Assembly: GCA_038258215.1 (NCBI GenBank)
Contig: JBBSQC010000007.1
Location: 62,001-126,000 of the forward strand
DNA: 64,000 nucleotides
Direction of reading: 5' to 3'
From: Fodinibacter sp038258215
GTDB lineage: Bacteria > Actinomycetota > Actinomycetes > Actinomycetales > Dermatophilaceae
Shown: positions 16,636 through 24,410 of the stretch, piece by piece
Layout: each line of letters starts with the position of its first letter
Position numbering within the stretch: the stretch's first letter is position 1
Position numbers and translations under genes: made by a program
Notes under the pieces: generated by a model
What the model was told of the DNA's origin: nothing
What the model saw: only the letters and a program-made list of their open reading frames with translations
Database searches by the model: none

Positions 16636-17133
16636 CTAGGCGATCACGGCGTCGACGGTCTTCTTCAGCGCGCTCGGCTGCTCCGGGCGGCGCGGCGCTT
16701 TCGCCTTCGCTGCCAGGAGCTCCTCCCCGATCTCGCGCAGCTGGGTGCGCGACAGGCCTTCGCGCACCTTGGGGAACCACTCCGCTTCCTCTTCCTCGAT
16801 GTGGTGGGTCACGTTCTCGATCAGCACCGTGGTCTTAGCCTCGAAGCGCTCGTCCGCCGGCCCCAGGGCCGCAAGCTCCATGACGAGGAGGTCCGCGACG
16901 TGGTGCTCTTCGTAGGACTCCAGGACGTCCTGCTCGAGGTCGGGTAGCAGCGCGCGCACTCGGGGATACATCACCTCGTTCTCGATGTAGGTGTGGACCG
17001 TCAGGAGCTCGATCACCTTCTCCACGATCGTGCCCTTGCGTGCGGATGTCGTGGTGGACTTCTGGAACTCCCGGAACAACGCCCGGACCTCCTTGTGGTC
17101 CTCGCGAAGCATGACGATGGCGTCCTGGGACAT
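16636..17133 (-). CDS. Hemerythrin HHE-domain protein
   Basis: 165 aa. A helical bundle with His/Glu ligands: MLREDHKEVRALFREFQ at residues 7-23, VHTYIENEVMYPRV near 44-57, YEEHHVADLLVMEL, and THHIEEEEAEWFPKVREGL, followed by a basic tail. It probably binds a di-iron centre. The ATG at 17133 has CAGGAG ahead of it. A perfect GTTT-N15-GGGTAC promoter lies 53 bases upstream, so expression is likely under the alternative sigma factor. A different hemerythrin type lies at 6959-7591. Confidence 0.88.
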   Translation of the reverse strand: MSQDAIVMLREDHKEVRALFREFQKSTTTSARKGTIVEKVIELLTVHTYIENEVMYPRVRALLPDLEQDVLESYEEHHVADLLVMELAALGPADERFEAKTTVLIENVTHHIEEEEAEWFPKVREGLSRTQLREIGEELLAAKAKAPRRPEQPSALKKTVDAVIA

Positions 17134-17185
17134 GAGACTCCTGTGATGGGGGATCGGCGGCATACAGCCGTGCAACAGGGGTCCG

Positions 17186-17210
17186 GTACCCGGAGCCGCC
17201 GGCTTGAAAC
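17186..17210 (-). promoter_or_regulatory. SigB/SigF-type promoter for the HHE protein
   Basis: Minus strand GTTT (17210-17207), 15-base spacer, GGGTAC (17191-17186); exact consensus. It lies in a 325-bp gap (17134-17458); I see no gene in the rest of that gap, which carries only GC-rich frames without motifs. Confidence 0.7.
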
Positions 17211-17458
17211 GGCTCGCTCAGGGCGTTCCTCGGCGAGAGGCTGCCCCCCGATGGAGTTGCGAGGATCAGGATCGCTCCCCCGTCACGCTGGAGATCAGAC
17301 CGGTACGCCGTCCTCGGCATCCGCGACGAGTCGGGCGGGACCCTCACGCAGGTCGGCCGCCCGGTCCGCGTCCGGGCTCGGGCTCCTCAACAGCCGTCAC
17401 ACCGACGTCACGGGCTGTCCGCGCGGCGCGTCGATCGTCGGCGCGCTGACCGGCGTGG

Positions 17459-18664
17459 TCACCTGGACCGCGACGGGTCCGGGAAGGAGGCGCGCCCCAG
17501 CAGATCGGCCGCCTCCGCATAGTCGTCGTCCGCGCCGTAGGTGAGCACGCGGGCGAGGACGCCGGACCGCCCGTAGCGGACCGCGAAACCCCCGGTGCGC
17601 TCACTCGCGACAAGGTCGTCCCACCCATCGCCCCACGCGGAGTACTTCAGCTGGTGCTCGCCGATCTGGCTCCAGAATCCCGGCGGATCCTCCCATCGGG
17701 CAGCACCGTCTCCAGCCGCGCTCCGACCGGCGATGCCTCCCATGGTCAGCGCGTCGCCCCAGTGCTCCACCGCCAGCGCTCGACCCGCCCGCGCGTGGTG
17801 CGCGCGAACCGCGTCGCCCGCGGCCCACACCTCCGGCATCGACGCACGCATGTGGTCGTCGACGACGATGCGGCCCTCGTGCATCGCCAGACCGCTGCCC
17901 TCCAGGAAGCCAGTGTTCGGCGTGATGCCGATCGCGACGAGGACGAGGTCGGGGTGGTGGGTGCGCCCGTCGGTCGTGTGGACGGTTCGTGGCGCCTCGA
18001 CCGAGGTGACCTCGGTGCCGCTGTGCACCACGACGCCGAGCTCGGTGAGCCAGTCGGTGATGGCTCGCGAAGCACGCGCCCCCAGGCGCTCGCGCTGCGG
18101 ACCGTCCTCCGGGGTCACGACGACGGTGTCGATGCCCCGCACCGCCAGGGATGCCGCAGCTTCGCACCCGATGAAGCCTGAGCCGATGACGACCGCCGAT
18201 CGCGCGTGTGTCGCTGCCGTGTGCAGGCGCCGCGCGTCCCCCAGCGTGCGCAGGTGGTGCAGGTCGGCCTGCTCGTCCGCCACCGGCAGACGGAGTGGAT
18301 GCGACCCGGGAGCGAGTACGAGGCGATCCCAGCCGTGGTCACCGTGCGCGAGGCGCACGGTGCGCCCCAGGACATCGACGTCGGCGACTCGCGCCCCGGT
18401 GATCACCTCGATCCCCTCCAGGGCTTCAGGGCCGTCCAGGATCGGGAGGACCGTCGGCGCGCGGGAGTGGTCGCTGAGCATGTCCTTCGACAAGGGGGGC
18501 CGCTGGTAGGGCTGGTCGGGGTCGGCAGTCAGGAGGGCGACCGGCCCGACGCCGCCGGCATCGAGGTAGGAGCGAGCCGCAGACAGCCCGGCGGGTCCGC
18601 TCCCGATGACGACCAGTGGGTGGTGTGCCACCAGTTCGCTCGGGTCCTGCCACTTGGCGGTCAC
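17459..18664 (-). CDS. NAD(P)/FAD-dependent oxidoreductase, ferredoxin-reductase type
   Basis: 401 aa flavoprotein. First dinucleotide fold VVIGSGPAGLSAARSYL near residues 17-33, then RPPLSKDML; second NAD(P) fold AVVIGSGFIGCEAAASLA near the middle; FAD-binding VWAAGDAV. The C-terminal region (VEHWGDALTMGGIAG, FWSQIGEHQLKYSAWG) is that of rubredoxin/ferredoxin reductases acting with Rieske or cytochrome systems. Its GTG start overlaps the stop of the RsbW-like gene by four bases (GTGA), so the two are translationally coupled. No obvious electron-transfer partner is present. The coupling to an anti-sigma-like ATPase is unusual. Confidence 0.87.
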   Translation of the reverse strand: MTAKWQDPSELVAHHPLVVIGSGPAGLSAARSYLDAGGVGPVALLTADPDQPYQRPPLSKDMLSDHSRAPTVLPILDGPEALEGIEVITGARVADVDVLGRTVRLAHGDHGWDRLVLAPGSHPLRLPVADEQADLHHLRTLGDARRLHTAATHARSAVVIGSGFIGCEAAASLAVRGIDTVVVTPEDGPQRERLGARASRAITDWLTELGVVVHSGTEVTSVEAPRTVHTTDGRTHHPDLVLVAIGITPNTGFLEGSGLAMHEGRIVVDDHMRASMPEVWAAGDAVRAHHARAGRALAVEHWGDALTMGGIAGRSAAGDGAARWEDPPGFWSQIGEHQLKYSAWGDGWDDLVASERTGGFAVRYGRSGVLARVLTYGADDDYAEAADLLGRASFPDPSRSR

Positions 18665-19188
18665 GGCACCCGTCTCCGGCTCGGTCCTCCGAGCGTCGCC
18701 CACACCACGTGCCCCGTCCGGTCCTCGGTGACGCCCCACTCGTGCGCGACCGCTCGCACGATCCGCAGGCCTCGACCCGAGTCCCGCCAGATGGTCCGCG
18801 GTGCCGGACGAGGCGCCACGCCGCTCCCACCATCGGTGACATCGATCTCGACGGTCTCGGAGCGCACCTTCCAGCGGACTCGAACCGTCCCGTCCGGCAG
18901 GGGCTTCGCGTGGCGCACGGCATTGGTGAGGAGCTCGGAAACCACGATCTGGGCATCCTCGACGATCGCCTCGGACCGCCCCCGAGCGCGAAGGTCAGCG
19001 GCAACCGTCGCCCGTACCCTCCCCACGCAGGCGCCCTCCTGGGGGACCCGCAACGAACAGACGACGACCTGCCCGCTGGCCACCCGGGCCCGGACGTCCA
19101 GGAAGTCCTCGACGGCACAAACCGCCGCCGAGCCCGGCGCGGGGCCGTCCACAGCGTCGACGGCGACGGGAACGAGGGGAGTGCTCAC
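18661..19188 (-). CDS. RsbW-like ATP-binding protein (HATPase_c_2), copy 2
   Basis: 175 aa, same architecture as the copies at 15055 and 21305: N box IVVSELLTNAVRHA, G1 IDVTDGGSGV, G2 DSGRGLRIVRAVAHEWG, C-terminal VWATLGGPSRRRV. The first ~35 residues differ from the other copies and are Ala/Val/Pro-rich. It is the first gene of a two-gene unit with the FAD oxidoreductase. A GTGT-N16-GGGTAC element ends 11 bases before the ATG, which would give an almost leaderless mRNA. Predicted serine kinase or anti-sigma factor; the partner is not known. Confidence 0.87.
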   Translation of the reverse strand: MSTPLVPVAVDAVDGPAPGSAAVCAVEDFLDVRARVASGQVVVCSLRVPQEGACVGRVRATVAADLRARGRSEAIVEDAQIVVSELLTNAVRHAKPLPDGTVRVRWKVRSETVEIDVTDGGSGVAPRPAPRTIWRDSGRGLRIVRAVAHEWGVTEDRTGHVVWATLGGPSRRRVP

Positions 19189-19198
19189 GGCCCGTCAG

Positions 19199-19224
19199 GT
19201 ACCCACCCGGATGCCGGATCACAC
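19199..19224 (-). promoter_or_regulatory. SigB/SigF-type promoter candidate for RsbW-like copy 2
   Basis: Minus strand GTGT (19224-19221), 16-base spacer, GGGTAC (19204-19199). The expected start point is only a few bases before the ATG at 19188, implying a leaderless or near-leaderless message. It overlaps the 3' end of the upstream regulator gene by a few bases. Confidence 0.5.
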
Positions 19225-19911
19225 CCTGCGAGGGCCGGGTCCTCCCACGAGGCTCGTCGAGGTCAGGGAGATCCGCTTCGGGGTGCTGTCGATGCCGTGC
19301 TCCATCCCCCACCGGACCGCTTGGCTGCGGCTCGTGACGCCCATCGTGCGGTAGGCCGACCTGATGTAGGACTTGACCGAGTTGATGCTCAGGTAGCTGC
19401 GCGTGGCGATCTCGTTGTTGGAGAGCCCCTGGGTGATCAGGGCGACGACCTCCGCTTCCCGCACGGTCAGCCCGTGCCGCCTGCCCGGCCAGTCCCCGGG
19501 CACCACCGGCGAGTCACCCGTGGGTTCGGGGTGCACGACGACCTCACCACGGCAGACCCGCTCGATGCAGGTCACCAGGTCGGCGGCCGACAGGCTCTTG
19601 GAGAGGACCCCCCGCACGCCCCGCGCCAGGGCCTCCGCCACGACGGCGTCCTGGAGGTTCCACGTGTAGATGACGAGGGCCCCGATGTGCGGGTTGCCCA
19701 CGATGTCGTCGAGGTCCTGGGTGTGGGTTCCCGTCATCGAGAACGCATCGTAGAGCGCGACGTCCACGTCCGCCGAGACGGGCAGGTCGACGTCCAGCTC
19801 GAGGACCGCCACCCGGTCACCGAACGGCTCCAAGAGCCCCAGGACACCTCGCACCACGACCTCGTAGTCGTTGATGACCGCGACGGTCGTGGGGCGCTGC
19901 GCATCGGTCAC
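19219..19911 (-). CDS. LuxR/NarL-type response regulator, paralogue 1
   Basis: 230 aa with an N-terminal receiver-like domain (VAVINDYEVVVRGVLGLL; putative acceptor Asp in VDVALYDAF; conserved Lys in GVLSKSL) and a C-terminal LuxR helix-turn-helix at ~155-215 (LTVREAEVVALITQGLSNNEIA, LSINSVKSYIRSAYRTMGV). Compared with usual NarL proteins the acceptor region is atypical (LYDAF rather than LMDIRMP), so phosphorylation is uncertain. It closely resembles the regulator at 31068-31724. No histidine kinase is adjacent. The GTG at 19911 starts exactly at the receiver; the frame extends upstream without likeness. Confidence 0.87.
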   Translation of the reverse strand: MTDAQRPTTVAVINDYEVVVRGVLGLLEPFGDRVAVLELDVDLPVSADVDVALYDAFSMTGTHTQDLDDIVGNPHIGALVIYTWNLQDAVVAEALARGVRGVLSKSLSAADLVTCIERVCRGEVVVHPEPTGDSPVVPGDWPGRRHGLTVREAEVVALITQGLSNNEIATRSYLSINSVKSYIRSAYRTMGVTSRSQAVRWGMEHGIDSTPKRISLTSTSLVGGPGPRRV

Positions 19912-20041
19912 ACCTGCACCGTATGTCAATGCGACCGCCGGCCGCCTCATCGGTGGCGACCCTCGAAGGGAAACCACCCCTGCGGGTGTGTCGGCGGTTC
20001 CGCCGCTCTCCATAACCTCCTTCCATGCTGCGTGCCGCGCC

Positions 20042-20752
20042 GTGAACAGGCCCCCGGTGGCCGGCATCCGCGACCTGGTGGTGGCGGTGCCCGCCAAGAA
20101 CGAGGAGGCCCTGCTCCCTGGTTGCCTCCGTAGCGTGCGCACCTCGGTCACGGCGCTGGCCCGGGTCCGTCCGGACATCGCCGTGCGCGTGGTCGTCGCC
20201 CTCGACGAGTGCACCGACGGGTCGGCGGACATCGCCCTCGACCACGGAGCCCTCATCGCCTCCCCGGAGGGCGCTGGTGTGGGCACAGCACGCGACAGTG
20301 CGATCCGACACGGACTGGAGGACCTGGCGGTGCGGGACCTCTCAACGACGTGGGTGGCCTGCACCGATGCGGACTCCCGGGTCCCGAGGAGCTGGTTGGT
20401 CCGCCAGGTCATGTGGGCCGAGGGCGGCGTCGATCTCGTCGTCGGCACCGTCGAGCCCTTCGACACCGAGGATGCAGCCTCCCTTGCCGCCTGGCACTCG
20501 CGGCACCAGCTGGCCGAGGGGCATCGCTACGTCCACGGCGCGAACCTCGGGATCCGGGCGTCCCGCTGGCGCCAGGCCGGAGGGTTCGGACCCCTCTCCC
20601 TCCACGAGGACGTCAGCCTCGTGGGACGGGTTCGTGGGTGCACCACCCAGTGGGTCGCCACCGACACCACGAGGGTGCGCACCTCCGGGCGGTCCCGAAG
20701 CCGTGTCGAGGGAGGCTTCGGCAGCTTCGTCCACGGCCTCGGATCGGCCTGA
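20042..20752 (+). CDS. Family-2 glycosyltransferase
   Basis: Soluble GT-A enzyme, 236 aa. The nucleotide-sugar fold starts right away (VVAVPAKNEEALLPGCLRSV), followed by VVVALDECTDGS, the acidic metal motif in WVACTDADSRVP (DAD), and LHEDVSLVGRVRG, the usual ED region. The GTG at 20042 lacks a clear ribosome-binding site; a GTG near 19988 is possible but falls close to the divergent regulator gene. Transferases of this subgroup are often found beside a PIG-L/methyltransferase fusion and an acyl-CoA dehydrogenase-like protein; here those two lie 11.4 kb downstream (32168-34629). The acceptor is unknown. Confidence 0.85.
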   Translation: MNRPPVAGIRDLVVAVPAKNEEALLPGCLRSVRTSVTALARVRPDIAVRVVVALDECTDGSADIALDHGALIASPEGAGVGTARDSAIRHGLEDLAVRDLSTTWVACTDADSRVPRSWLVRQVMWAEGGVDLVVGTVEPFDTEDAASLAAWHSRHQLAEGHRYVHGANLGIRASRWRQAGGFGPLSLHEDVSLVGRVRGCTTQWVATDTTRVRTSGRSRSRVEGGFGSFVHGLGSA

Positions 20753-20778
20753 GCACCCGGACGCGGCCTCGGCCCCGT

Positions 20779-21186
20779 CTAGCCCACCGACTTCTCCTGG
20801 AGGCGTCGCGTGATGGCCGAGAGGGACTCTTCCAGTCCGTCCTGGACGTCGGGGATGTCGTGGACGGTGGTCACGCTCAGCTCGACCGTCGTCTCGCCCT
20901 GCCCCTCCGACAGCGCCAGCTCACCGCGGTAGTCGCTGTCGGGGGATCCCCAGGACACGGAGTGCGCGTCCTCGTCGGTGCGGAACCAGGCGTCGGAGGT
21001 GACCCGTTCGGCGTCACCATCCTGGTCGGCATCGACGTCGGCGGTGGTTCTCACCAGGCCCGGCTCGACCTCCTCTGCCTTGACCATCTGCGGGAAGTAG
21101 TCCGGCAGGTTGGCGGGGTCCTTCAGGTAGGCGAACGTGTCTGCGATCTCTTGGGAGACAGTGGTGCTCGCGACGTAGGTGCCCAT
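20779..21186 (-). CDS. SRPBCC (polyketide-cyclase/START-like) protein
   Basis: 135-residue helix-grip-fold protein with an early VSQEIADTFAYLKDPANLPDYFPQM, typical of SRPBCC proteins that bind hydrophobic ligands, and a C-terminal amphipathic helix (GLEESLSAITRRLQ). The ATG has CAGGAGAG in front. No enzymatic motif is visible. It sits between the glycosyltransferase (convergent) and the third RsbW-like gene on the same strand. Function unknown. Confidence 0.8.
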   Translation of the reverse strand: MGTYVASTTVSQEIADTFAYLKDPANLPDYFPQMVKAEEVEPGLVRTTADVDADQDGDAERVTSDAWFRTDEDAHSVSWGSPDSDYRGELALSEGQGETTVELSVTTVHDIPDVQDGLEESLSAITRRLQEKSVG

Positions 21187-21304
21187 GGCGCTCTCCTGGG
21201 TTGTGGTGGGGGTGTCCTGACAGTAGGCCGGACGCCGGGTAGGCGGTCGGGAGCGTGCCCACCGGTGTCAGGACCTTCGGCAAAACCGGTTGCCCGGTCC
21301 GGGC

Positions 21305-21796
21305 TCACCCCACCCGCCGGCGGCTGGGGCCCCCGAGGGTCGCCCACACCACGTGCCCGGTGCGGTCCTGGGTGGCTCCCCACTCATGGGCCACCGTGCG
21401 GACCACGCGCAGGCCACGGCCCGAGGTGTGCCAGGTGGCGGGCGGGCGCGGCACGGCTTCGGTGGCGCTGCCGCCGTCGGTGACCTCGACCTCCAGGGAC
21501 TCCGGTGAGATCTTCCAACGGACGCGAACGGTGCCGTCGGACAGCGCACGCGCGTGTCGAATGGCGTTGGTGAGCAGCTCGGAGACGACGATCTCGGCAT
21601 CCCGGACCAGCGACTCGGGCACGGCGCGGGCCCGAAGGTCCTCGACCAGGGCACGGCGGGTCCTGGGAACCATGGTCGAGACCCTGGCCACCCGCACGCA
21701 GCAGACCGTGCTGTCCGCGCCGCGCCCACCGCTTTCATGCACGGTGAGGGTGTCGGGCTCACGCCGCGTCTCGACCTCTTGCTGGGCTGTCGACAT
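21305..21796 (-). CDS. RsbW-like ATP-binding protein (HATPase_c_2), copy 3
   Basis: 163 aa. N box IVVSELLTNAIRHA, G1 VEVTDGGSAT, G2 TSGRGLRVVRTVAHEWG and the shared C terminus VWATLGGPSRRRVG. It is the shortest of the three copies and its N-terminal ~30 residues are unlike theirs. No GGGTAC-type promoter is seen in front. The paralogues probably arose by duplication within this district; different N termini suggest different partners. Confidence 0.87.
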   Translation of the reverse strand: MSTAQQEVETRREPDTLTVHESGGRGADSTVCCVRVARVSTMVPRTRRALVEDLRARAVPESLVRDAEIVVSELLTNAIRHARALSDGTVRVRWKISPESLEVEVTDGGSATEAVPRPPATWHTSGRGLRVVRTVAHEWGATQDRTGHVVWATLGGPSRRRVG

Positions 21797-21963
21797 GTCC
21801 TCTCCTTCCTCCCCCGTGCGGCCGGTGGGCCGGGACGTCGGCCGACGGCGACAGTGCGTGTCGTCCCGCGATCGTGTCCTGAGTACAGCACGCGCACCAC
21901 ACCCCTAGGGAGGGTTCAGAGGTCCGGTTCGGGGCGCGCGCCGGTCGCGGGGATGTCGGGTGC

Positions 21964-22040
21964 GTCGGCAGTGGGTCGGCAGTGGGTCGGCAGTGGGTCG
22001 GCAGTGCGTCGGCAGTGCGTCGGTAGTGCCTCGGCAGTGG
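21964..22040. repeat. Seven tandem copies of an 11-bp unit upstream of the TetR gene
   Basis: The unit GTCGGCAGTGG repeats seven times without gaps at 21964, 21975, 21986, 21997, 22008, 22019 and 22030. Copies 1-3 are identical; later copies vary at the last base, copy 6 has GGTAG for GGCAG and copy 7 begins with C. A period of 11 bp is about one helical turn, so every copy presents the same face. It ends 65 bp before the TetR-family ATG. Confidence 0.9.
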
Positions 22041-22105
22041 CAGAGTGACGAAGGGCGGCACGTCGACGTGACGTCCACGGCGACCCGTCGACCGGTGAGG
22101 ACTCC

Positions 22106-22831
22106 ATGACCGAGCACAGCCCGACTCCCGCCCAGGCGGCCACCGTTCGGCGCCCGCTGCACCGCGACCTGATCATTGCCGAGGCCATCGAGATGATCGA
22201 CCGCGACGGCCTGGAGTCACTGACCATGCGTTCGCTGGGGGCACGGCTGGGGGTCGAGGCGATGGCGCTGTATCGCTATGTCAACGGTCGCGAGGACCTG
22301 CTCGACGGCATCGTCGCCTCCCTGGTCGACCAGATCCAGGTTGACCCCGACGGTCGGTTGGGGCCGACCGACGGCTGGCAGGGGCTGCTCCAGTGGCTCG
22401 CCCACTCGGTGCGGAAGGTCGCCGTGGACCACCCCGTCATCTTCCCCCTCGTCGCCACCCGCCACCCGTCGGCTCCGTGGCTTCGACCGCCCCTGCGCAG
22501 CCTGCGCGTCGTCGAGGAGTTCCTGGACGGGCTCACCTCCAGGGGGTTCAGCGACCGCCAGGCGGTGCAGACCTACCGGGTCTTCACGAGCTTCCTGCTC
22601 GGGCACCTTTTGCTGGAGGTGGCCGCCCGGGGCGCCGAGACCGGACCCGTGGAGGAGCCGCTCGACGAAGGGGATGCCGACCTCCCGGCTCCGGAGGCCG
22701 AGCTGGACGTCACCGACTACCCCACCATCACCCGCACGGGTCACCTGCTGGCCGAGGACCACACCCAGGACGAGTTCGAGACCGCTCTCGAGGCCCTCCT
22801 CGACCGACTGGACCGCAACCTCTCCCAGTGA
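22106..22831 (+). CDS. TetR-family transcriptional regulator with TetR_C domain
   Basis: 241 aa. The N-terminal HTH covers residues ~17-65 (RDLIIAEAIEMIDRDGLESLTMRSLGARLGVEAMALYRYVNGREDLL), matching the TetR/TetR_C_1 type; the rest is a helical ligand and dimer domain (VFTSFLLGHLLLEVAARG). GTGAGGACTCC precedes the ATG. No transporter or enzyme diverges from it, so its target is unclear; the 11-bp tandem repeat just upstream is a candidate operator region for autoregulation. Confidence 0.9.
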   Translation: MTEHSPTPAQAATVRRPLHRDLIIAEAIEMIDRDGLESLTMRSLGARLGVEAMALYRYVNGREDLLDGIVASLVDQIQVDPDGRLGPTDGWQGLLQWLAHSVRKVAVDHPVIFPLVATRHPSAPWLRPPLRSLRVVEEFLDGLTSRGFSDRQAVQTYRVFTSFLLGHLLLEVAARGAETGPVEEPLDEGDADLPAPEAELDVTDYPTITRTGHLLAEDHTQDEFETALEALLDRLDRNLSQ

Positions 22832-22912
22832 GCCCTCGAGGTCGCCGGGAGCTCGGGCTCGACCCGCTAGGCCTCGATCCATCGATGAGCTCGGGGTTTG
22901 AGCGTCCGTGTG

Positions 22913-22946
22913 GGGTCCGGCCACCCGCTGGTGGGCGGCCGGACCC
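22913..22946. terminator. Hairpin terminator between convergent genes
   Basis: GGGTCCGGCC and GGCCGGACCC form a 10-bp perfect stem, and CACC/GGTG pair inside it. It lies 81 bases after the TetR stop and before the convergent small gene at 23028-23354. Confidence 0.65.
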
Positions 22947-23027
22947 ATCACACGGCGCCCGATGTGATCCGTGGCGTCGGTGCGACGTGTTCCTCGATGC
23001 CATCACCTGCCTTTCACGGTCATCCAT

Positions 23028-23354
23028 TCACGTGCTCGACCACGAGTCGCGCCTGGTGTCGACGGGCTGGACCGGAGGAGAGCGTTGCCGCCCCACCTCT
23101 CGTGGGTCTGGGACGTCGGCGCCGCCGCGCTGGGGTCCCGGCTCTGCCACAGGCCGTGGACGCGGTCCCCGTGGTTCCGGGGCCAGTACCGGCGGCGCCC
23201 ACCGGCCCGGCGGAGACGGATCCGGGGGGTCCGGGGGGTCCGACCAGGAGGCGGCGATGATCCCGTCGAACTCCGCCCGCAACAGGACCGGGTCGGCCAG
23301 GACCACCTCGAGGTCCGCCCGGCTCCCCGGGGCCGTGGTCGCCGGCGCGTTCAT
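23028..23354 (-). CDS. Small Pro-rich protein, unknown function
   Basis: 108 aa. The first ~40 residues carry a conserved-looking segment (DLEVVLADPVLLRAEFDGIIAASW) that I have seen in small actinobacterial hypothetical proteins; the remainder is Pro/Arg-rich and probably disordered. The ATG at 23354 has GGGAGG eight bases before it, the main reason to accept the gene. It lies 29 bases downstream of the Hsp20 gene on the same strand and is probably co-transcribed with it. No function can be assigned. Confidence 0.6.
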   Translation of the reverse strand: MNAPATTAPGSRADLEVVLADPVLLRAEFDGIIAASWSDPPDPPDPSPPGRWAPPVLAPEPRGPRPRPVAEPGPQRGGADVPDPREVGRQRSPPVQPVDTRRDSWSST

Positions 23355-23383
23355 CACTCTCACCTCCCACCGCGATGCCGGGA

Positions 23384-23827
23384 TCAGGCGTTGATCGCCT
23401 GCCGCTCGCTGCCGCGGCTGTTGGCGATCTCGATCTTGCGCGGTTTGGCCTGCTCGGCGACCGGGATCAGCAGGGTCAGCACTCCCGCGTCGTAGCTCGC
23501 CTCGATCCGCGCGGTGTCCGGGTTGTCGCCGAGCACCAGCTGACGGGAGAACACCCCACGCGGGCGCTCCGCCGCGAGCATCTCCTTGTCCCTATCCAGG
23601 CCGGCCCGCTCGGCCTTGACCGTGACGACGTTCCGCTCGACGTCCAGGTCGACCGAGTCGGCGCTGACCCCGGGAAGGTCGAACTCCACGTGGAAGGTGT
23701 CCCCTTCGCGCCAGGCGTCCATCGGCATCACCGAAGGTCGCGCCCACGTGCCCGGGCCGTTCAGGACCTGCTGGGTGAGCCGGTCCAGCTCACGGAAGGG
23801 GTCGGTGCGCATCAGCATCGCAGCCAT
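23384..23827 (-). CDS. Hsp20/alpha-crystallin small heat-shock protein
   Basis: 147 aa chaperone that would hold unfolding proteins in large oligomers. The short N-terminal arm (MLMRTDPFRELDRLTQQVL) is followed by the alpha-crystallin domain from residue ~38 (MDAWREGDTFHVEFDLPGV, VDLDVERNVVTVKAER, GVFSRQLVLGDN, ASYDAGVLTLLIP) and the C-terminal K-I-E-I anchor. Divergent from a MerR-type regulator, the arrangement known for heat-shock repressor pairs. A candidate promoter is at 23899-23927. Confidence 0.93.
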   Translation of the reverse strand: MAAMLMRTDPFRELDRLTQQVLNGPGTWARPSVMPMDAWREGDTFHVEFDLPGVSADSVDLDVERNVVTVKAERAGLDRDKEMLAAERPRGVFSRQLVLGDNPDTARIEASYDAGVLTLLIPVAEQAKPRKIEIANSRGSERQAINA

Positions 23828-23898
23828 CGTTCAACACTCCTATCCCTGTTCGGTTGGCTCCGCCACGACTCCGTATCTGTCGCGGCGGATATAGATTT

Positions 23899-23927
23899 GT
23901 TGTAGCACCCGTGAGATGCTGACGCAA
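23899..23927 (-). promoter_or_regulatory. Candidate hsp20 promoter
   Basis: Minus strand TTGCGT (23927-23922), 17-base spacer, TACAAC (23904-23899), about 70 bases before the Hsp20 ATG. The divergent MerR gene begins 38 bases away on the other side, so the regulator could act on both from one site. I found no CTTGAGT-N7-ACTCAAG (HAIR) element, so the regulator does not use the classical HspR operator here. Confidence 0.5.
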
Positions 23928-23964
23928 GACCCGAGGACGGGTTTTCCGACGAAGGAGCCAACCC

Positions 23965-24333
23965 ATGGTGCCGTCACACCCATCGAGCTCACCCCGGCCC
24001 CCCCGCCAACCGCACCAACCGGGGCCTCAGGTCGCCACCCCTGACCGGGACCGCGGGGTGTATGGCATCACGGTGGCTGCCGACCTCGTCGGGATGGGAA
24101 CCCAGAACCTTCGCCTCTACGAGACCCGTGGCCTGCTCGAGCCCGACCGCACCCCCGGCGGCACACGTCGCTACAGCACTGACGACCTCGAACGGTTGCG
24201 CCGCATCGGTGAACTCCTCACCGCCGGGCTCAATCTCGCCGGCATCTCCATGGTCCTCGACCTCGAGGAAGAGAACACCCACCTCCGCCACACCCAGCAG
24301 GCTCCGTCCAGCAAAGCCTCAGTCCGTCCGTAG
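23965..24333 (+). CDS. MerR-family regulator, HspR-like
   Basis: 122 aa. A Pro-rich N-terminal stretch (residues 1-30) precedes a MerR winged helix: GVYGITVAADLVGMGTQNLRLYETRGLLEPDRTPGGTRRYSTDDLERLRRI. A short coiled-coil segment follows (LNLAGISMVLDLEEENTHLR). No cysteines for metal binding are present. Divergent from hsp20, so it is a candidate heat-shock repressor of that gene and itself. Confidence 0.88.
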   Translation: MVPSHPSSSPRPPRQPHQPGPQVATPDRDRGVYGITVAADLVGMGTQNLRLYETRGLLEPDRTPGGTRRYSTDDLERLRRIGELLTAGLNLAGISMVLDLEEENTHLRHTQQAPSSKASVRP

Positions 24334-24410
24334 CCCCGGAACACGCCGGGCCAGCCGCCGAGGGACTCACGCCGGGCAGCGGCGCCGATCCCAGGGGCCT
24401 GGCGACGGCA

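Noticed and set aside
23828..23964. HspR HAIR operator
   Set aside because: I looked for CTTGAGT-N7-ACTCAAG between hsp20 and the MerR gene; only ACGCAAG is present, without a partner half-site.
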